A program made the position numbers and the translations under genes. Source: an uncultured Pseudodesulfovibrio sp. (GTDB lineage Bacteria > Desulfobacterota > Desulfovibrionia > Desulfovibrionales > Desulfovibrionaceae). Taken from it: a stretch of 14,968 nt of DNA. The notes under the pieces are model-generated. The model searched no databases. It was given only the letters and a program-made list of their open reading frames with translations, and was not told the origin of the DNA. The stretch spans positions 1 through 14,968 of the forward strand of contig CAMYLL010000025.1 in the NCBI GenBank assembly GCA_947259235.1, given 5' to 3'. How positions within the stretch are numbered: position 1 is the stretch's first letter; each line of letters begins with the position of its first letter. Shown here piece by piece: positions 7,225-14,961 of the stretch.

Positions 7225-8229
7225 ATGTCCATTGGTACAAACGCTGACTATCAGGCCGTCGCAGCACTGCGCGCTGGTTCGCAATCGCGTGCGGAACGTG
7301 GCGCCAAGTCTCAGGATGAGGCCGCCATGGCGGCCTTTGAAATGCAGATGCGCATGACCCGCAGCCTGTTTGGCGAAGGGGGCGGGGCGTATGATGAGAA
7401 GCAGCCCCTTGGCGGGCTGGATATGTCCATGGTCAACGATTCCATGATGCTGGAGGCCCTGGCCACCATCAATCGGCTCATGCGCGACGAGGCCGGGCTG
7501 CCCGAACGTTCGGGCGGCAGAAACGTGGTGCGGGACGAAGAAGGCGGGCAACGGCAGGCCGAGGCTGTCCTCGCATCGGGTCTGCAGTCTTCCAGGGTCG
7601 GTACGTTGTCGGCTCAGTTCGAGTCCGGGAGCGACGGTGTCGGCGCCATCGGCTACGACCGCGTGGGCGGCACGTCCTACGGCACGTATCAGATAGCCTC
7701 CAAGCCCGGGACCATGGATGATTTTATTTCCTATCTGGACGAGCACGCACCGGATCTGGCAGGCCGGCTGAAGGCGTCGGGCGCGGCAAATACAGGCTCC
7801 ACCGAGGGCGCCATGCCCGAGGAATGGAGGGCTATTGCGGCGGAAGATCCGGCAGGTTTCGAGCGCTTGCAGCATGATTTCATAGAGTCCCGAACCTATG
7901 CCCCGGCCCGAGACATGATCCTCAAGCAGACCGGGCTGGATTTCGACAACGCGCCGCCTGCCTTGCGCGAAGTGCTGTGGAGCACTGCCGTGCAGCATGG
8001 GCCAACGGGTGCGGCCAGGATATTTGGCAAGACCATCGACAGGTTCGTGGAGGGCGCTGCACAGGGAGAATTCAACGCCGAACTCATCGAAGGCGTGTAC
8101 GACGTCCGCAAGGGGCAGTTCGGATCATCTACCAGGCGGGTGCAGCAGAGCGTGATCAGCCGTCTGAACGAGGAAAAACAACTCGCCCTGAACATGCTGG
8201 AGCGCACGCCCATCCACCGCGTCGTCTAG
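7225..8229 (+). CDS. Probable flagellum-associated peptidoglycan hydrolase with VgrG3-like C-terminal domain
   Basis: A 334-residue protein; the ATG at 7225 follows GGGAG at good spacing. Residues about 30-88 (AAMAAFEMQMRMTRSLF ... VNDSMMLEALATINRLM) are Met-rich helical and resemble in layout, not clearly in sequence, the rod-binding part of FlgJ. Residues about 126-330 read LSAQFESGSDGVGAIGYD, GGTSYGTYQIASK and LREVLWSTAVQHGP, the motifs of the lysozyme-like C-terminal domain known from Vibrio cholerae VgrG3, which degrades peptidoglycan; E133 in FESG is the likely catalytic acid. There is no Sec signal peptide, so export through the flagellar or another specialised apparatus fits better than Sec. 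The sigma-54 promoter directly upstream supports a flagellar role. Alternatives are a phage-tail or secretion-effector hydrolase. Domain call good, flagellar link inferred. Confidence 0.75.
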   Translation: MSIGTNADYQAVAALRAGSQSRAERGAKSQDEAAMAAFEMQMRMTRSLFGEGGGAYDEKQPLGGLDMSMVNDSMMLEALATINRLMRDEAGLPERSGGRNVVRDEEGGQRQAEAVLASGLQSSRVGTLSAQFESGSDGVGAIGYDRVGGTSYGTYQIASKPGTMDDFISYLDEHAPDLAGRLKASGAANTGSTEGAMPEEWRAIAAEDPAGFERLQHDFIESRTYAPARDMILKQTGLDFDNAPPALREVLWSTAVQHGPTGAARIFGKTIDRFVEGAAQGEFNAELIEGVYDVRKGQFGSSTRRVQQSVISRLNEEKQLALNMLERTPIHRVV

Positions 8230-8284
8230 AATCGCGACGACTATAAGACGGTATGCCCGGTTCAGGCACGCTTCTGCTGGCAGC

Positions 8285-9055
8285 TTATTCTGAAGTTTCA
8301 AGAATTGCGTTGTCGACTTTATCTATCAAGGCTTGTGGTATCGATTTCGAGTAAATAATATATCGCTTGTTGCCTTCGGGAATGTCATCCATTTCCAACA
8401 GAACGAATTCTCTGTTGATCCGGGCTTCTTCAGTCAGCGTTTCCACTTCTTCTGGCGGCAGTAAAATATAATCAAAACGACGTTCTTTCAGCATTTTAAG
8501 CAACTGTACTTGACAGCCATTGACCACAGAAACGTGTTCCGGAAACAACCGGATAAGTCCGTCGATGTAGCTCCCTTCAGAGTGACCTGCAATCAAACCA
8601 AGTGTAAATTGCCTGCTTTGCATTATTGCTTTTAGTGAAGAAAAAACGCTGAGTTTTTTCCCCACTTCCGTCAGTGCAAAAACACCAACAGCCTTGTTGG
8701 TATAGATCGGTAAAGAAAATTTGGCATACGATTCTCTTTCTTTAGTTTTAAACCACCCGATGGATGCAACATCTTCTCCGTACTGAATCGCATCAAGAAT
8801 TCTTTTTGATGGATAGCAGGCGAATTCAGCTTTAACTCCAGCCTTTTTCATTATTTTTTTGACCTTGGAGATCAACAAGCCTTTTGGTTTATCATCTTCG
8901 TTTGCATAGTACGGAGGGTAATTGATATATAGGATGGATAATCTTTCTTCAGCCAGGGCAAATGAAGCACCCGTCAACACTATTGAAAGCAATGATGCAA
9001 CGAAAAGATATACATAAATGGTTGATGAATCGGATGGGCTACTGCATTTTCTCAT
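8285..9055 (-). CDS. Periplasmic solute-binding protein, family-3 type (orphan)
   Basis: A 256-residue protein starting MRKCSSPSDSS, with a hydrophobic segment (IYVYLFVASLLSIVLTGASF) and an AxA-like cleavage site before EERLSILY, i.e. a Sec-exported protein. The mature part has the two-lobe pattern of PBP2 proteins: LSILYINYPPYYAN at the start, FACYPSKRILDAIQYGEDVASIGWFKT, then FSLPIYTNKAVGVFAL. Such proteins bind amino acids or other small solutes for ABC uptake or act as sensor domains. At about 230 mature residues it is a plain binding protein with no fused kinase or cyclase. No permease or ATPase gene is near. Base and codon use are clearly more AT-rich than all neighbours (many AAA, TTT, ATT codons), suggesting recent transfer. 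No good ribosome site precedes the ATG. Confidence 0.75.
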   Translation of the reverse strand: MRKCSSPSDSSTIYVYLFVASLLSIVLTGASFALAEERLSILYINYPPYYANEDDKPKGLLISKVKKIMKKAGVKAEFACYPSKRILDAIQYGEDVASIGWFKTKERESYAKFSLPIYTNKAVGVFALTEVGKKLSVFSSLKAIMQSRQFTLGLIAGHSEGSYIDGLIRLFPEHVSVVNGCQVQLLKMLKERRFDYILLPPEEVETLTEEARINREFVLLEMDDIPEGNKRYIIYSKSIPQALIDKVDNAILETSE

Positions 9056-9267
9056 ATATCTGCACTTATAGAGTGTTGCATTCCGTGGTTATGACTTTGA
9101 AACCAGAGTTCCCAATAAGGATACTAGTTTCATCTTCTGGCACAAGTCTTTTGTTTTACCGAATGGTTGTTGTTGAAGCGAAAACCCATTCACTGGTTTT
9201 TCTTATAAAACAAATCCAAGCACGCTTGAGCCGGATGAATCTAAAAAAACAAACTGCTGTTATCGTT
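9056..9267. other. AT-rich non-coding stretch
   Basis: About 210 bp between the solute-binding protein gene and the pse terminator. No reading frame here looks protein-like on either strand; a plus-strand frame running through it is an antisense shadow. It should carry the minus-strand promoter of the binding-protein gene; TATAAG motifs occur on that strand (about 9069-9074 and 9205-9210) but none has a well-spaced -35, so no promoter is called. It shares the low GC of the adjacent gene. Confidence 0.5.
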
Positions 9268-9305
9268 AAAAAAAGGCCGAAACGTACATGGTGTACGCTT
9301 CGGCC
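9268..9305 (-). terminator. Rho-independent terminator of the pseB-pseC operon
   Basis: On the minus strand, GGCCGAAGCGTACA, loop CCA, and TGTACGTTTCGGCC form a 14-pair stem with one G-U wobble, followed directly by seven T residues (A-run 9268-9274 on plus). It lies 40 bp past the pseC stop codon, in the right orientation to end that operon. The absence of a T-run on the other side makes it one-directional. Confidence 0.92.
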
Positions 9306-9344
9306 ATTTGATTTTCAACGGGCTTTCCTGAGCTGTCTGGGCGG

Positions 9345-10466
9345 CTACTCGGCGATGATGTCCTTGAGGGTGGCGACCACGTACTGCATGTCGTCCTCGG
9401 TCAGGTCGGGAAACATGGGCAGCGAGAGAATCTGTCCGTAGGCTTCTTCTGCCACGGGGCACAGGCCGACGCCTGTTCCCAGCTTTTCACGGTAATAGGG
9501 ATGCAGATGGACCGGAATGTAATGGACCTGGACGCCGATTCCAGCCTGCCGGAGTTCCTTGAAGACCCGGTCGCGGTCGCTGACCCTGATCACGTAGAGG
9601 TGGTAGGCGTGCTCGACGCCGTCGCGGGTCGCCAACGGCCGTATGGCCGTGCCCGTAAAAGCCGTGTCGTAGAATTTCGCGATGTCGCGCCTTGTATTGA
9701 GGAACGTCGTGAGCTTCCTCATCTGGCTGGTTCCCAGGGCGGCCTGGATGTCTGTGAGCCGGTAGTTGTATCCCAGCTCCGTCATCTCGTAAAACCATTC
9801 TCCGGCTTCATCGCGTGTGCGCGCTTCGGTGGTGATGCCGTGGTTTCTGAAGAGCCGGAGGCGTGAATCATAGTCCGGGTCGTCGGTCAGGATCATGCCG
9901 CCTTCGCCCGTGGCCACGTGTTTGACCGGGTGGAAGGAGAAGACGGTCATTTCCGCGAGTGTGCCGACCTTCCGGCCGTTGCATGTGCCGCCCAGGGCGT
10001 GGCATCCGTCGGCGATCAGGGCCAGGCCGTGCTCGTCGGCAATGGCCCGCAGGGCGTCCCAGTCGCACGGCTGTCCGGCGTAGTCCACGCCGATGATGGC
10101 CTTTGTGCGCGCGGTGATGCGCTGGCGGGCGGAGTCGGGGCTGATGAGCAGCGTGTCCGGCTCGACGTCCGCGAAGACGGGGGTTGCGCCCATGTAGAGG
10201 ACGCAGTTGGACGAGGCGGCAAAGGTGATGGCCGGAACGATGACCTCATCGCCGGGGCCGATGTTCAGTGCGAACATGGCGGCGTGCAGGGCGGCAGTGC
10301 CGTTGGAGACGGCCACTGCGTGCCGCGCGCCGCAATAGCTGACGACGGCCTGTTCGAACTCCGCCACCCTTGGTCCGGTGGTCAGGTAGTCGGATTGCAG
10401 CGCTTCGGCCACGGCCTTTACGTCATCTGCGTCGATATGCTGTCTGCCGTAAGGAATTTTGCGCAT
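9345..10466 (-). CDS. pseC: UDP-4-amino-4,6-dideoxy-N-acetyl-beta-L-altrosamine transaminase
   Basis: A 373-residue PLP-dependent aminotransferase of the DegT/DnrJ/EryC1/StrS family, second enzyme of pseudaminic acid synthesis: it transfers an amino group from glutamate to C4 of the 4-keto sugar made by PseB. The start MRKIPYGRQHIDADDVKAV and LTTGPRVAEFE are characteristic of PseC. Other blocks are AVSNGTAALHAAMFAL (cofactor phosphate), GVDYAGQPCDWDAL, IADGCHALGG (Asp contacting the pyridine ring) and FSFHPVKHVATGEGG with the Schiff-base lysine K182, one off from K183 of Helicobacter pylori PseC. It starts 3 bp after the pseB stop, so the two are one operon, ended by the strong hairpin at 9268-9305. 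Product sugar usually decorates flagellin, sometimes LPS or capsule. PseF/G/H/I are not in the window. Confidence 0.94.
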   Translation of the reverse strand: MRKIPYGRQHIDADDVKAVAEALQSDYLTTGPRVAEFEQAVVSYCGARHAVAVSNGTAALHAAMFALNIGPGDEVIVPAITFAASSNCVLYMGATPVFADVEPDTLLISPDSARQRITARTKAIIGVDYAGQPCDWDALRAIADEHGLALIADGCHALGGTCNGRKVGTLAEMTVFSFHPVKHVATGEGGMILTDDPDYDSRLRLFRNHGITTEARTRDEAGEWFYEMTELGYNYRLTDIQAALGTSQMRKLTTFLNTRRDIAKFYDTAFTGTAIRPLATRDGVEHAYHLYVIRVSDRDRVFKELRQAGIGVQVHYIPVHLHPYYREKLGTGVGLCPVAEEAYGQILSLPMFPDLTEDDMQYVVATLKDIIAE

Positions 10467-10469
10467 GGC

Positions 10470-11504
<1,035 letters not shown>

Positions 11505-11622
11505 TCATGAGTGTCTAACGTTGACTTGAATCGCGGAATAAGCCGATGGCGGAAGGCTGTCAAGTGGAAGGGGGGCGTGCCTGCCCAGGCCGGGAGACCG
11601 GCGAATCGGCTCCGGGGTCTGG

Positions 11623-11643
11623 ACGTCACCGGCTCAGTGACGT
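11623..11643. promoter_or_regulatory. Palindromic operator-like site upstream of the HsdR-N-like gene
   Basis: ACGTCAC at 11623-11629 and GTGACGT at 11637-11643 are perfect inverted repeats with a 7-base spacer, ending 25 bp before the ATG and 15 bp before the ribosome site. The 7-7-7 layout suits a dimeric repressor or an mRNA hairpin. It is not the TTGTGA-N6-TCACAA site of Crp/HcpR-type regulators. The regulator is unknown. Confidence 0.4.
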
Positions 11644-11668
11644 AGATTGTGAACAAACGGAGGGAGTC

Positions 11669-12247
11669 ATGCACGAGACCAGTTTGGGCGGCACGCTACG
11701 GGACTATCTGACCGGCGAGGAGATTGACGAGACGACGTTCGAGGAGTTTCGTCAGGCGCTGGTGCGTCTGCTTGTGGAGGAGAAGGGCTACCCCCGTGAG
11801 CGGATCAGGGCCAAGGTCAGCCTGACCTACTGCATTGACGGCGAGGAGTTTGAACGGCCCCTTGATTTCGTCGTTTACGGCGAGAACGACGCTCCGGTTT
11901 TCGTGGTCATCTTTTGCGCCGGAAATGTCGGGAGCTTCGAGCGGGAGACGGTCTGCGCCGGGCGACTCATAGAAGGTGGTCCGGTGGCCTACGCCCTGGT
12001 GACGGATACCATGAACGCCTCGCTCCTGGACGTTCGTACCGGGGAAGTGGTCGCCACGGGAATGAACGCCGTTCCCGACTGGGATTCGCTCCTCGACATG
12101 GTCCGCAAGGCCGACCCGCAGCCGCTCACGGACGAGCAGCGGCAGCGGCAGACCCGGGTCTTTCATGCCTATTGCGGCTTCCTCTTCGGCACGTGCTGTA
12201 GCGAGTCCTGCTCCCTTCCTCCCCAAAAGGACAGTGGGGGCGAATAG
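11669..12247 (+). CDS. Stand-alone HsdR N-terminal-domain-like protein with decayed nuclease motif
   Basis: A 192-residue protein; the ATG at 11669 follows GGAGGGAG, so an in-frame ATG 123 bases upstream is rejected. The layout LTGEEIDETTFEEFRQALVRLLVEEKGYPRERI, then FERPLDFVVYGEN, then APVFVVIFCAG, is that of the small proteins with the N-terminal domain of type I restriction subunit HsdR (PD-(D/E)XK fold). The first acidic residue is kept (D66), but the E-x-K pair is replaced: where active members read VVECKA, this one reads VIFCAG (F82, A84). So nuclease activity is unlikely. The C-terminus is Cys-rich (C169, C176, C177, C181), possibly a metal site. No HsdM/HsdS or motor domain is present, so it is not a restriction system. 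It converges with the ferredoxin gene. Function unknown. Confidence 0.7.
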   Translation: MHETSLGGTLRDYLTGEEIDETTFEEFRQALVRLLVEEKGYPRERIRAKVSLTYCIDGEEFERPLDFVVYGENDAPVFVVIFCAGNVGSFERETVCAGRLIEGGPVAYALVTDTMNASLLDVRTGEVVATGMNAVPDWDSLLDMVRKADPQPLTDEQRQRQTRVFHAYCGFLFGTCCSESCSLPPQKDSGGE

Positions 12248-12279
12248 ACCGCCGTGATTATCCCGCTTGCCCTTTCGGA

Positions 12280-12498
12280 TTACTGATTGTCCACAAACAC
12301 GATGCACCCTTCAGGACAGCAGTTCATTATGTCCTGTACTTCCTCTTCCGTCACCTGGTCCCGAACGACGTAGGGCATGTCCAGCACGTCGTCCCACACG
12401 AAGATATCCGGGTTGAGGTCTATGCACCCCTTGCAGGAGCGGCAATCGCCCAACTCAATGGCAACTTCACGCAGCTTTTCGTTGTTTTGTGTAGTCAT
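12280..12498 (-). CDS. Small [4Fe-4S] ferredoxin
   Basis: A 72-residue acidic cytoplasmic electron carrier. The motif C19-RS-C22-KG-C25 followed near the C-terminus by NCCPEGC (C60, C61-Pro, C65) is that of single-cluster ferredoxins of the Desulfovibrio type (C-X2-C-X2-C ... C-P); C61 is the likely fourth ligand, and one or both of C60 and C65 are extra, either free or a disulfide. The second cluster motif of 2[4Fe-4S] ferredoxins is absent. The ATG at 12498 is the only Met before the first Cys; a longer in-frame extension upstream is not protein-like. There is no ribosome site at normal spacing, which fits the predicted near-leaderless transcript from the promoter at 12505-12533. It diverges from the kinase-like gene by 76 bp. 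Confidence 0.88.
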   Translation of the reverse strand: MTTQNNEKLREVAIELGDCRSCKGCIDLNPDIFVWDDVLDMPYVVRDQVTEEEVQDIMNCCPEGCIVFVDNQ

Positions 12499-12504
12499 GA
12501 TTTG

Positions 12505-12533
12505 ATAATAATTCCTGTTTTTAAAAATGGCAA
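12505..12533 (-). promoter_or_regulatory. Sigma-70-type promoter of the ferredoxin gene
   Basis: On the minus strand TTGCCA (12533-12528) and TATTAT (12510-12505) are separated by exactly 17 bases of AT-rich DNA. Transcription would begin six or seven bases after the -10, at about 12499-12498, i.e. at the A of the ATG. This is the best -35/-10 pair seen in the window. Confidence 0.65.
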
Positions 12534-12574
12534 GTGTCTCCTTTTGAAATTGTCTTGAAGGGGGGCGGCATGCT

Positions 12575-13513
12575 ATGGGAATCGGTATGAAATCAGTACA
12601 GTCGGTAGCCGATTTTCTCAATGCGAAGAACTGGGTGGTCGTGGACGACGCGCTTGAGCAGATCGTTCCCCTCGGTCCGCAGTGGGCCAATGACAACTAT
12701 GTGGTCACGGTAAACGAGCTGTATGGCGAGACCCGCTATTTTCTTCGCCTGGGTAGGGAGACCGGCCTCGGGCTCATGGCCCGTCTGGCCTATGAGTTTT
12801 CCGTATTGCAGGCCATGAGCCGCTCGGGAATGACCCCCCGGCCATTCTACTGCGACGAGAGTGCGAAAGTGGACGGCGAACCGGTCGGTGCGTTGTTAAT
12901 GGAATTTTTGCCTGGCCGATCAATGGACTGCGCATCGGACTGGCGGCTCGCTGCCCAGACCCTTGCCCGTGTGCATGCCCAGCCTGTGGATTCCCGGCTC
13001 ATTGTCCGCGAGCGACCCCTCGTCGATATGTGCAACCGTTGTTCGGAGCTGGTTTCCGCAATAGGGCGGTACGGCGATCCGGGCGCGGCCGAGGAGGCCG
13101 GGGACAGCCTAAAGGCCCTGATCTCCCTGGCGGACGAGGCACGGGCGCTGCTTGCCGACGACGCCCTCGTGGTGACCCATGGGACCGTGCGTGCCTCGGA
13201 TTTCATCGTTGACGAGGATGGGGACAAGGGCTGGCTTATTGATTGGGAAAATGGGGCGGTCTCTTCCAGATATGCGGATATCGGGTTGTTCATGGCCCAC
13301 GCGTCGGGCTTGTGTGCAAGCGGCTGTTACGGGTCGGAAAACGACCGCCTCGGTTTTTTTGAAGAGTATGTGGCAACGATCGGGTTCGATATGGGACTGG
13401 ACAGGCTGGCTGAGCGTGTCGCGCTCTTTGAACGCGCCTTCATGCTGCGAGCCACCATCGAGGAGCTGCTCGCCTGTTGCAGCTGTGAAGGGGGAGGGGA
13501 GAAGACAGAATGA
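12575..13513 (+). CDS. APH/thiamine-kinase-like fold protein, probably a pseudokinase
   Basis: A 312-residue protein with the aminoglycoside/choline/thiamine kinase fold. The ATG at 12575 has AAGGGGGG nine bases upstream; a second ATG at 12587 is a possible start. The N-lobe (about 30-115) ends with the hinge VGALLMEFLPGRSM; the C-lobe has ALVVTHGTVRASDFIVD and GWLIDWENGAVSSRYADIGLF. LIDWE (metal-binding D223) is intact and closely resembles E. coli ThiK, but the catalytic loop, normally HGDLHPGN or HMDVHAGN, is HGTVRASD: the catalytic Asp is T204 and the metal-binding Asn is D209. The N-lobe lysine position appears to be R58. So a non-catalytic binding or regulatory role is likely. Its stop overlaps the start of the YnjB-like lipoprotein (ATGA), so the two are co-translated and probably act on one substrate. 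Confidence 0.75.
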   Translation: MGIGMKSVQSVADFLNAKNWVVVDDALEQIVPLGPQWANDNYVVTVNELYGETRYFLRLGRETGLGLMARLAYEFSVLQAMSRSGMTPRPFYCDESAKVDGEPVGALLMEFLPGRSMDCASDWRLAAQTLARVHAQPVDSRLIVRERPLVDMCNRCSELVSAIGRYGDPGAAEEAGDSLKALISLADEARALLADDALVVTHGTVRASDFIVDEDGDKGWLIDWENGAVSSRYADIGLFMAHASGLCASGCYGSENDRLGFFEEYVATIGFDMGLDRLAERVALFERAFMLRATIEELLACCSCEGGGEKTE

Positions 13514-14721
13514 AACGGTTGCTTTTGATGGTGTTTTTGGTCGCCTGTCTTTTGGGGTGTTCCGGGCCGGGCGGCGATGGCGTCTCCGGGCAGAGCTGGG
13601 ACTCGATCGTGTCTCAGGCCCGCGGAAGCATGGTCCGGTTTTACATGCAGGGCGACCATCCCCGCGCAGCACAGTGGCTCGATGGATACGCGGCTCTTGA
13701 ACTCAAGCGTCGCTATGACATCACCCTGGTACGCGTACCGCTTGATACGACCACGAGCGTGGCAAAGCTGGTGCAGGAGAAGGATGCCGGAATTACCGTC
13801 GGCGGCATGGACCTGCTGTGGCTCGGCAGTGGCGAGTTTTGCTCGGCCCGCGAGAAGGAATTGCTCTACGGACCTTTTTCGGATGCGCTGCCCAACTTCA
13901 TCACCCATGTGGACAAGTCTCAGAGCGCCTACGACTTCGGATGCCCGGTTGAGGGATATGAGGTTCCTCTTGGGCGCGATCAGTTTGTCTTCGAGTACGT
14001 ACCTGACCGGGGTGGGCAGCCGCTGCGTTCCTATGTGGACCTCAAGGGCTGGGTCGGGGAGCATCCGGGCCGGTTCACCTATCCCGCGCCGCCGGACCCA
14101 ACCGGAGTCGCCTTTGTCAGCCAGCTTTTTTACGACCTGACCGGAGGCCCCAAGCAGTATCTCGAAGGTTGGGACGCGTCTCTCTTCGACAAGGCCGCGC
14201 CCAAGGTGTGGGCGTATCTGCGCCAGCTTGCTCCCGGTCTGTGGCATGGCGGGCGTGAATATCCTCACGACAGTCGCGAGCTTGACGCGCTGTTCGCCGC
14301 CGGGGAGCTGGACCTGGGCATGGCCTTCGGGCCGAGGCACGCCTCCATGCAGGTGGCCCGGGGAGGCTACCCCGAGAGCGTGCGGACGTTCGTCACTGCG
14401 GAGGGAACCCTCTACAGGATGCACTTCGCGGCCATCCCCCGCACCGCCTCGAACAAGGCGGGGGCCTTGGTTGCAATCAATTTTCTGCTGTCGCCCGAGG
14501 CGCAGTATTCCAAGTATCTTCCCGCCAACTGGGGCGATTATCCGGCCATCGATCTGGATACGCTGGACAAGAAGGAATGGGACCGGTTTGCGGCCGTGGA
14601 CCATGGCAAGTCCGCCCTGGCTCCGTCGATCCTGGCCGAGGCGGGAGTGCCGGAGTTGCCGGTGGAGTATGTGCGCGCCCTGGTGCACGGCTGGCGGGAG
14701 AATGTCGGCGGCAGCCGGTAG
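13510..14721 (+). CDS. YnjB-type ABC solute-binding lipoprotein
   Basis: A 403-residue lipoprotein: MKRLLLMVFLVACLLGC is a type II signal peptide with lipobox LLGC, acylated at C17. The mature protein follows the extracellular solute-binding (type 1/6, ThiB-like) plan of E. coli YnjB: QSWDSIVSQARGSMVRFYMQGD, WLDGYAALELKRRYDITLVRVPL, a MDLLWLGSGEF segment, then FVFEYVPD and YLEGWDASLF. Length is normal for YnjB-like proteins. Ligand is unknown; the superfamily binds thiamine, iron or polyamines, and the ThiK-like partner upstream makes a thiamine-like compound a reasonable guess. Start: ATG at 13510 in an ATGA overlap with the kinase-like gene, with GGGAGGGGAG upstream. In E. coli ynjB is followed by permease and ATPase genes; here ychF converges right after the stop, so no transporter partners are local. 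Confidence 0.85.
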   Translation: MKRLLLMVFLVACLLGCSGPGGDGVSGQSWDSIVSQARGSMVRFYMQGDHPRAAQWLDGYAALELKRRYDITLVRVPLDTTTSVAKLVQEKDAGITVGGMDLLWLGSGEFCSAREKELLYGPFSDALPNFITHVDKSQSAYDFGCPVEGYEVPLGRDQFVFEYVPDRGGQPLRSYVDLKGWVGEHPGRFTYPAPPDPTGVAFVSQLFYDLTGGPKQYLEGWDASLFDKAAPKVWAYLRQLAPGLWHGGREYPHDSRELDALFAAGELDLGMAFGPRHASMQVARGGYPESVRTFVTAEGTLYRMHFAAIPRTASNKAGALVAINFLLSPEAQYSKYLPANWGDYPAIDLDTLDKKEWDRFAAVDHGKSALAPSILAEAGVPELPVEYVRALVHGWRENVGGSR

Positions 14722-14757
14722 GGTGTCCGGGGTGCTGCGTGCCTGTCGGGTCGTCCT

Positions 14758-14961
14758 CTAGACGTTGAAGCGGAACTCGATGATGTCGCCGTCCTGTACC
14801 ACGTATTCCTTGCCTTCCAGACGGGCCAAGCCCAGCTCCTTGGCCTTTTTGAACGTTCCCGCCCTGATGAAGTCCTCGTAGCCGATGACCTCGGCCCGGA
14901 TGAACCCCTTTTCGAAAGGCGCATTTTCAGAATTCTGTTGCCATTCGAAAAATTCAGCCTA
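14758..14961 (-). pseudogene. ychF: C-terminal remnant of GTPase/ATPase YchF, 5' part replaced
   Basis: Read on the minus strand from 14916 to the stop at 14758-14760, 52 codons give [16 protein letters not shown] ... [21 protein letters not shown], the unmistakable C-terminus (TGS domain) of the OBG-family protein YchF, a ribosome-associated ATPase of about 365 residues. Upstream of codon F (14914-14916) homology stops abruptly: the expected GVIHTD is replaced by AT-rich codons WQQNSENAP, and an in-frame TAG lies at 14959-14961. So the G domain is missing here and no intact YchF can be read. It may be an insertion-sequence junction, a real rearrangement, or a contig-end error. The gene converges with the YnjB-like gene, with 36 bp between the stops. 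Confidence 0.8.

Noticed and set aside
7225..8229. A type VI secretion spike or T6SS locus
   Set aside because: Only the hydrolase domain resembles VgrG3; there is no gp27/gp5-like spike sequence and no Hcp, Tss or immunity gene in the window.
8240..8275. TGCC-CGGTTCA-GGCA as a terminator between the convergent hydrolase and binding-protein genes
   Set aside because: Stem of only four or five pairs and no T-run on either strand.
8962..9441. A 159-codon plus-strand frame crossing the AT-rich spacer and pse terminator
   Set aside because: It runs through the start of the binding-protein gene, the terminator hairpin and the end of pseC, and has no protein-like features or ribosome site.
11546..11668. 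Upstream ATG start for the HsdR-N-like gene
   Set aside because: The extra 41 residues are low-complexity Gly/Arg-rich, cover the palindromic site, and the ATG at 11669 has a strong GGAGGGAG.
11669..12247. Part of a type I restriction-modification defence system
   Set aside because: No helicase motor, HsdM or HsdS is present, and the nuclease E-x-K is missing.
12499..12574. TPP riboswitch before the ThiK-like/YnjB-like pair
   Set aside because: The 76-bp spacer lacks the conserved CTGAGA-type core and is too short for the full aptamer.
13327..14688. A 453-codon minus-strand frame across the kinase-like and YnjB-like genes
   Set aside because: It lies opposite two real genes that overlap by ATGA and show signal peptide and family motifs; the antisense translation shows none.
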